A program made the position numbers and the translations under genes. From Pseudomonas yamanorum (lineage in GTDB: Bacteria; Pseudomonadota; Gammaproteobacteria; Pseudomonadales; Pseudomonadaceae), in contig NZ_LT629793.1 of NCBI RefSeq assembly GCF_900105735.1, forward strand, positions 5,022,001-5,086,000: a stretch of DNA of 64,000 nucleotides, given 5' to 3'. This document shows positions 60,124 to 64,000 of this stretch, piece by piece. The notes under the pieces were generated by a model, which saw nothing but the letters and a program-made list of their open reading frames with translations, did not search any database and was not told the DNA's origin. Within the stretch, counting starts at the first letter, position 1. Each line of letters starts with the position of its first letter.

Positions 60124-60882
60124 ATGCAGGCAGTGGATTTCAATTCGGACATGGGCGAAGGCTTCGGCCCCTGGACCATCGGCGACGGCGTCGACAGCGA
60201 ACTGATGGCCTACATCAGCTCCGCCAACATCGCCACCGGCTTTCATGCCGGCGACCCGGGCACCATGCGCCGTACCGTCGAGCGCGCCAAGCAACTGGGT
60301 GTGGCGATTGGCGCGCACCCGGGCTTTCGTGACCTGGTGGGGTTCGGCCGGCGCCATATCAACGCCCCGGCCCAGGAGCTGGTGGACGACATGCTCTATC
60401 AACTCGGCGCCCTGCGGGAGATCGCCCGGGCCCAAGGCCTGACGCTGCAACACATCAAGCCCCACGGCGCGCTGTACATGCATCTGGCGCGGGACGAAGA
60501 AGCGGCGCGGCTGTTGGTGGAAAACCTGCAACGCCTGGAGCCCACGCTGTTGCTGTACTGCATGCCCAACTCGGTGATCTGGCGCATTGCCAAGGAACTG
60601 GGCCAGCCGGTGGTGCGGGAGTTTTATGCCGACCGTGAGTACGATCTCACTGGCTCCATCGTGTTTACCCGCAATGTGCGGGCGCTGGATCCGGCAACGG
60701 TTGCGGCGCGAGTCCTGCGTGCCTGCCAGACCGGCCTGGTGCGCACGGTTGAAGGCGAAGACTTGTTTATCGAGTTCGATTCCATCTGCTTGCACAGCGA
60801 CACTCCCGGCGCCCTTGAGTTGGTGGAAGCCACCCGTGAAGCGCTGGATCAGGCGGGGATTGAAGTGCGCACACCTCGCTGA
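60124..60882 (+). CDS. pxpA: 5-oxoprolinase subunit A (LamB/YcsF)
   Basis: A 252-residue subunit of the prokaryotic ATP-dependent 5-oxoprolinase PxpABC, which opens pyroglutamate to glutamate. [18 protein letters not shown] at the N-terminus and [16 protein letters not shown], then [16 protein letters not shown], are the YcsF signature blocks. ATG 60124 (MQAVDFN) follows CGGAG at 9 bases and matches the family start; an ATG 24 bases upstream is less likely. It is the first gene of pxpABC. Confidence 0.94.
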   Translation: MQAVDFNSDMGEGFGPWTIGDGVDSELMAYISSANIATGFHAGDPGTMRRTVERAKQLGVAIGAHPGFRDLVGFGRRHINAPAQELVDDMLYQLGALREIARAQGLTLQHIKPHGALYMHLARDEEAARLLVENLQRLEPTLLLYCMPNSVIWRIAKELGQPVVREFYADREYDLTGSIVFTRNVRALDPATVAARVLRACQTGLVRTVEGEDLFIEFDSICLHSDTPGALELVEATREALDQAGIEVRTPR

Positions 60883-60958
60883 CCGACACCGGTGCCAAGA
60901 CACCGGGTCCTGCTGATTTTTTGCCTGCCTTTCTACAATGATTCCAAGAGGAACAGAC

Positions 60959-61837
60959 ATGGCCGAATCTTCCCCGATCCGCTATAGCTTTGGCGGTGAT
61001 GAACACCTGTTTGCCGAGGTCAGCGAGAGCATGTCCCTGGAGGCTTTCTTCAAGGGCATGGCCGTCACCCGCGCGGTGGAGCGCCTGGCCCTGGACGGTG
61101 TGCTGGACGTCTGCCTGGCAAATGCCTCGTTCCAGATTCGCTTCGACCCGGACCGCATCGCGCCCCACCTGCTGCTGGACGCGGTGCAAAGCGCCGAAGC
61201 CCAAGCCGTGGCCGAACGCACCTTGCACACCCGCATCATCGAAATCCCGGTGCTGTACAACGACCCCTGGACCCATGAAACCCTGATGCGTTTTCGCGAC
61301 CGCCATCAGGACCCCACCGGCACCGACCTGGAATACGCAGCGCGGATCAACGGCCTGGCAAACGTGGAAGCGTTTATCGCGGCCCACAGTGGCGCGCCGT
61401 GGTTTGTCTCGATGGTGGGGTTTGTGGCGGGCTTGCCGTTCATGTTCCAGATGGTGGAGCGCGAGCGGCAGTTGCAGGTGCCCAAGTATTTGCGTCCACG
61501 CACCGACACGCCGAAATTGACCCTCGGCCACGGCGGCTGCTTCGGCTGTATTTATTCGGTGCGCGGCGCCGGCGGCTACCAGATGTTCGGCGTCACCCCG
61601 GCGCCGATCTATGACCCGCAACAGCAGTTGGCGTACCTCAAGGAACACATGGTGTTCTTCCGTCCCGGCGATATCGTGCAGTTCAAACCCATGGACCGGG
61701 AGGCCTATGACCTGGCGGTCGCGGAAGTGGAGACCGGGCGTTTCGACCTGCGCATCCGCCCGGTGGAATTTTCCCTCGACGCCTTTCTCGCCGACCCCAT
61801 TGGCTACCCAAAAACCCTGCAGGAGGCGCTGGCATGA
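60959..61837 (+). CDS. pxpB: 5-oxoprolinase subunit B (KipI-like)
   Basis: A 292-residue cyclophilin-like KipI/PxpB protein. IEIPVLYNDPWTHETLMRFR replaces the common 'VEIPVCYGG..G.DL' block; VGFVAGLPFMFQM is the GF.pGF-type loop. It has about 60 residues more than many KipI proteins, including a Cys-containing stretch LGHGGCFGCIYSVRGAGGYQ near 190. ATG 60959 follows AAGAGGAAC. It overlaps pxpC by 4 bases, so B and C are co-translated. Confidence 0.9.
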   Translation: MAESSPIRYSFGGDEHLFAEVSESMSLEAFFKGMAVTRAVERLALDGVLDVCLANASFQIRFDPDRIAPHLLLDAVQSAEAQAVAERTLHTRIIEIPVLYNDPWTHETLMRFRDRHQDPTGTDLEYAARINGLANVEAFIAAHSGAPWFVSMVGFVAGLPFMFQMVERERQLQVPKYLRPRTDTPKLTLGHGGCFGCIYSVRGAGGYQMFGVTPAPIYDPQQQLAYLKEHMVFFRPGDIVQFKPMDREAYDLAVAEVETGRFDLRIRPVEFSLDAFLADPIGYPKTLQEALA

Positions 61838-62808
61838 TCAAGGTACTCAAACCCGGCCTTGCCACCTCCGTGCAGGACCTTGGCCGCGAAGGTTATTACC
61901 ACCTCGGCATCCCGCCGTCCGGCGCGCTGGACCAATACGCGTTGAGCGCGGCCAACCATCTGGTGGGCAACCCCATCGGTGCCGCCGGGCTGGAATGCAC
62001 GCTGATTGGCCCGGAACTGGAGTTTCAGCAGGACGCCCTGGTGGCGCTGTGCGGTGCGCTGATGTCGCCGCGCCTGGACGGTGTGGTAGTGCATCAGGAC
62101 ACCGCGTTTGAAGTACGTGCCGGGCAGGTGCTGCGCTTTGAATTTCCCAAGGCCGGCGCACGGACTTACCTGGCGGTGGCCGGTGGTATCGACGTGCCGC
62201 TGGTATTGGGCAGCCGGTCCACTTACACCCTGGGTGCGTTGGGCGGGTTTCACGGGCGGCGGCTGGTGGAGGGTGATGAATTGCCTGTGGGCGAGCCCAG
62301 CGGCAAAGGCCGGGCGGGGAATAGTTTGCCCATGGCGTTGCGTCAATCGGTGGGCGGGGACGTGACGTTGCGAGTAGTGCCGGGGCTGTATTACGAGCGA
62401 CTGACGCCCGGCGCCAAAATCAGCTTTTTTGCCGAGCCCTGGACGGTCGGTTCGGAGGCTGATCGCATCGGCTATCGCTTCAAGGGCGGTAGCGCGTTGA
62501 GCTTTCAGCCACGGGAACAGCCGTTTGGTGCCGGGTCTGATCCGTCGAATATCGTCGACAGTTGCTACCCCATCGGCTCGATCCAGGTGCCGGCCGGGTT
62601 GGAGCCGATCGTGCTGCACCGGGACGCGGTGTCGGGCGGTGGCTACGCGATGATTGGTACGGTCATCAGTGCCGACCTGGATTTGATCGGGCAGATGCAA
62701 CCGAACCAGCGGGCGGGGTTTGTGGCGGTGACGCTGGAGGAGGCACTGGAGGCGCGGCGGGTGTACAAGAAGCGGTTGAAGGTGATGGGTGGGTTGTTTA
62801 ATACCTGA
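61834..62808 (+). CDS. pxpC: 5-oxoprolinase subunit C / biotin-dependent carboxyltransferase-like (KipA)
   Basis: A 324-residue AHS2-domain protein. VLKPGLATSVQDLGREGYYH is the family opening, FPKAGARTYLAVAGGIDVPL and GSRSTYTLGALGGFHGR follow, and PAGLEPIVLHRDAVSGGGYA lies at the end. Together with PxpA and PxpB it makes the ATP-dependent 5-oxoprolinase, recycling spontaneously formed pyroglutamate. The ATG overlaps the pxpB stop. Confidence 0.93.
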   Translation: MIKVLKPGLATSVQDLGREGYYHLGIPPSGALDQYALSAANHLVGNPIGAAGLECTLIGPELEFQQDALVALCGALMSPRLDGVVVHQDTAFEVRAGQVLRFEFPKAGARTYLAVAGGIDVPLVLGSRSTYTLGALGGFHGRRLVEGDELPVGEPSGKGRAGNSLPMALRQSVGGDVTLRVVPGLYYERLTPGAKISFFAEPWTVGSEADRIGYRFKGGSALSFQPREQPFGAGSDPSNIVDSCYPIGSIQVPAGLEPIVLHRDAVSGGGYAMIGTVISADLDLIGQMQPNQRAGFVAVTLEEALEARRVYKKRLKVMGGLFNT

Positions 62809-62825
62809 TGTCACCACCGAACCCA

Positions 62826-62917
62826 ATGTGGGAGCGGGCTTGCTCGCGAAAGCGGAGTGTCAGTCAATACATCCGGTGACTGATACACCGCCTTCGCGAG
62901 CAAGCCCGCTCCCACAT
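62826..62917. repeat. REP doublet, type B
   Basis: ATGTGGGAGCGGGCTTGC and inverted copy between convergent pxpC and the phosphate transporter gene. Confidence 0.9.
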
Positions 62918-62933
62918 TTTGATCCGGGTTGTG

Positions 62934-63998
62934 TCAGAACAACTTGGTGAATAGCCAGTACAGGCTACCCGACAACAGAATCGCCGCCGGCAATGTCAGC
63001 ACCCAGGCCATCAGCAAGTTGCGGATGGTCTTCATCTGCAACCCACCACCATTCGCCACCATGGTCCCGGCCACACCGGACGACAGCACATGGGTGGTGG
63101 ACACCGGCAAACCATACATGTCCGCCGCGCCGATGGTCAGCATCGCCACCATCTCGGCCGAGGCGCCCTGGGCGTAGGTCAGGTGGGTCTTGCCGATCTT
63201 CTCGCCCACGGTCACCACGATGCGCTTCCAGCCGACCATGGTTCCCAGGCCGAGGGCGATGGCCACGGCGATCTTGACCCACAGCGGGATAAACCGTGTG
63301 GCGTTGTCGATCTGTTGCTTGAACAGTTGCAGCTTGTTCTGGGTGTCGGCGTCGAAGTTGCCGACCTTGCCCTTGTCCATCAGGCGGATGGTTTCGCTGG
63401 TCAGGTACATGTCGTTACGCACGTTGCCCACGGCCTCGGCCGGTACGGCGGCGAGGGAGCCGTAGCTCTTCACTTCTTCACCGATATGCCCGGTGATGGA
63501 GGCGAGGGCGGGCACCAGTTCCGGCGTGGCTTCCTTGGTGCGTACGTAGGTCGACAAGGTGGCGCGCGAGTCGGCAGGCGCCAGTTGCGGCGCCGCTTTT
63601 ACCAGGGCTGCCTGGGTCACTTCGGCCACGGCGGCAAACTGCAACGACTCACCGGCCGGCATGGTGCGGTTCAGCGCGTAGGCCATCGGCAGGGTGCCTA
63701 CCAGGATCAACATGATCAGGCCCATGCCCTTTTGGCCGTCGTTGGACCCGTGGGCAAACGACACACCGGTGCAGGTGGCGATCAGCATGCCGCGAATCCA
63801 CCAAGGCGGCGGGGTGTCGCCTTTTGGTGCCTTGTAGAGCGAGCGGTTTTTCACGAAGGCCCGCAGCGCCAGCAACAGTAGGGCGGCGAAGGCGAAGCCG
63901 ATCAGCGGCGACAACAACAGTGCGTAACCGATCTTGATCGCCTGGCCCCAGTCCACACCGCTGGTGCCGTCACGGCCATGCATCAGAGCGTTGGCCAC
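62934..63998 (-). CDS. Inorganic phosphate transporter, PiT family (5' end beyond the window)
   Basis: C-terminal 354 residues of a PiT (PHO4) phosphate permease; the start lies to the right of the window, so the coordinate 63998 is only where the visible frame begins. VSFAHGSNDGQKGMGLIMLI holds the GxNDxQK-type PiT signature of the second half. A large hydrophilic loop follows, then YAQGASAEMVAMLTIGAADM and GLPVSTTHVLSSGVAGTMVA, the C-terminal repeat with the GLPVSTTH motif. It imports phosphate with protons or metal-phosphate complexes. Confidence 0.93.
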   Translation of the reverse strand: MANALMHGRDGTSGVDWGQAIKIGYALLLSPLIGFAFAALLLLALRAFVKNRSLYKAPKGDTPPPWWIRGMLIATCTGVSFAHGSNDGQKGMGLIMLILVGTLPMAYALNRTMPAGESLQFAAVAEVTQAALVKAAPQLAPADSRATLSTYVRTKEATPELVPALASITGHIGEEVKSYGSLAAVPAEAVGNVRNDMYLTSETIRLMDKGKVGNFDADTQNKLQLFKQQIDNATRFIPLWVKIAVAIALGLGTMVGWKRIVVTVGEKIGKTHLTYAQGASAEMVAMLTIGAADMYGLPVSTTHVLSSGVAGTMVANGGGLQMKTIRNLLMAWVLTLPAAILLSGSLYWLFTKLF

Positions 63999-64000
63999 GC

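Noticed and set aside
1-64000. CRISPR arrays, tRNA/rRNA genes, prophage or insertion sequences
   Set aside because: Only REP-type palindromes repeat in the window; no direct-repeat array, transposase, integrase or stable RNA gene was seen.

Overview
This window is chromosomal DNA from a Pseudomonas of the fluorescens group. I infer this from the gene order gtsABCD-oprB-mutarotase-hexR-zwf-pgl-eda, the tandem fadD2/fadD1 with a divergent hydrolase and MaoC gene, the gntR-gntK-gntP locus, the high GC content, and about fourteen intergenic REP doublets of the types GTGGGAGCTGGCTTGCC and GTGGGAGCGGGCTTGCTC. I see no rRNA, tRNA, CRISPR array, prophage or complete insertion sequence.

Layout. 0-12.8 kb: glucose uptake and Entner-Doudoroff entry. 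It holds an AGE-family sugar epimerase, the GtsABCD ABC importer, the OprB porin, hexose-6-phosphate mutarotase, the HexR repressor, and Zwf-Pgl-Eda. 12.9-23.2 kb: household genes (class V aminotransferase, DUF3820, DUF2383, MaoC hydratase, lipase-like hydrolase, FadD2, FadD1, CsbD, BrkB/YihY, peptide deformylase). 23.3-24.9 kb: a periplasmic methyltransferase-like protein, a GNAT enzyme and a 38-residue lysine-rich protein. 24.9-35.7 kb: the most unusual region. It has a membrane desaturase/hydroxylase with a PhnD-like protein, then an ECF sigma factor (FecI type), FecR anti-sigma, a signal-transducing TonB-dependent receptor, two orphan substrate-binding proteins (betaine-like and sulfonate-like), an ornithine-cyclodeaminase-family protein, and a histidine-ammonia-lyase-fold enzyme that has lost the MIO-forming tripeptide. 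35.8-43.8 kb: GST/LysR pair, soluble PAS-PAS chemoreceptor (BdlA-like), a GST-uronate dehydrogenase-MFS operon, and a DUF6124 gene with a structured RNA leader. 43.8-47 kb: gluconate locus. 47-53 kb: AlaC-like aminotransferase, several small enzymes, and an ECF42-type sigma operon. 53-60 kb: five LysR regulators interleaved with two SDRs and a PACE efflux gene. 60-62.8 kb: pxpABC (5-oxoprolinase). The right edge cuts a PiT phosphate transporter.

How it works together. OprB and GtsABCD bring in glucose; Zwf, Pgl and Eda carry it through 6-phosphogluconate/KDPG, with HexR as the local switch. GntK/GntP feed gluconate into the same pool. The leaders of gtsA, oprB and gntP all carry A-rich AAY-repeat motifs of the Hfq/Crc type, which suggests common catabolite repression. 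The AGE gene and gtsA have superimposable promoters built on ATGTCAC-N6-GTGACAT.

The best candidate for an undescribed system is at 24.9-35.7 kb. A 31-base element (GTTCTAA-N7-ACCAAACGATCTGCAAG) lies 73-80 bases before both the desaturase start and the TonB receptor start, flanking the sigma/anti-sigma pair. I infer that one ECF sigma switches on outer-membrane uptake, periplasmic capture and breakdown of a cationic or betaine-like amino acid derivative. Ergothioneine or a relative is one testable guess. This is inference from sequence, not demonstrated function.
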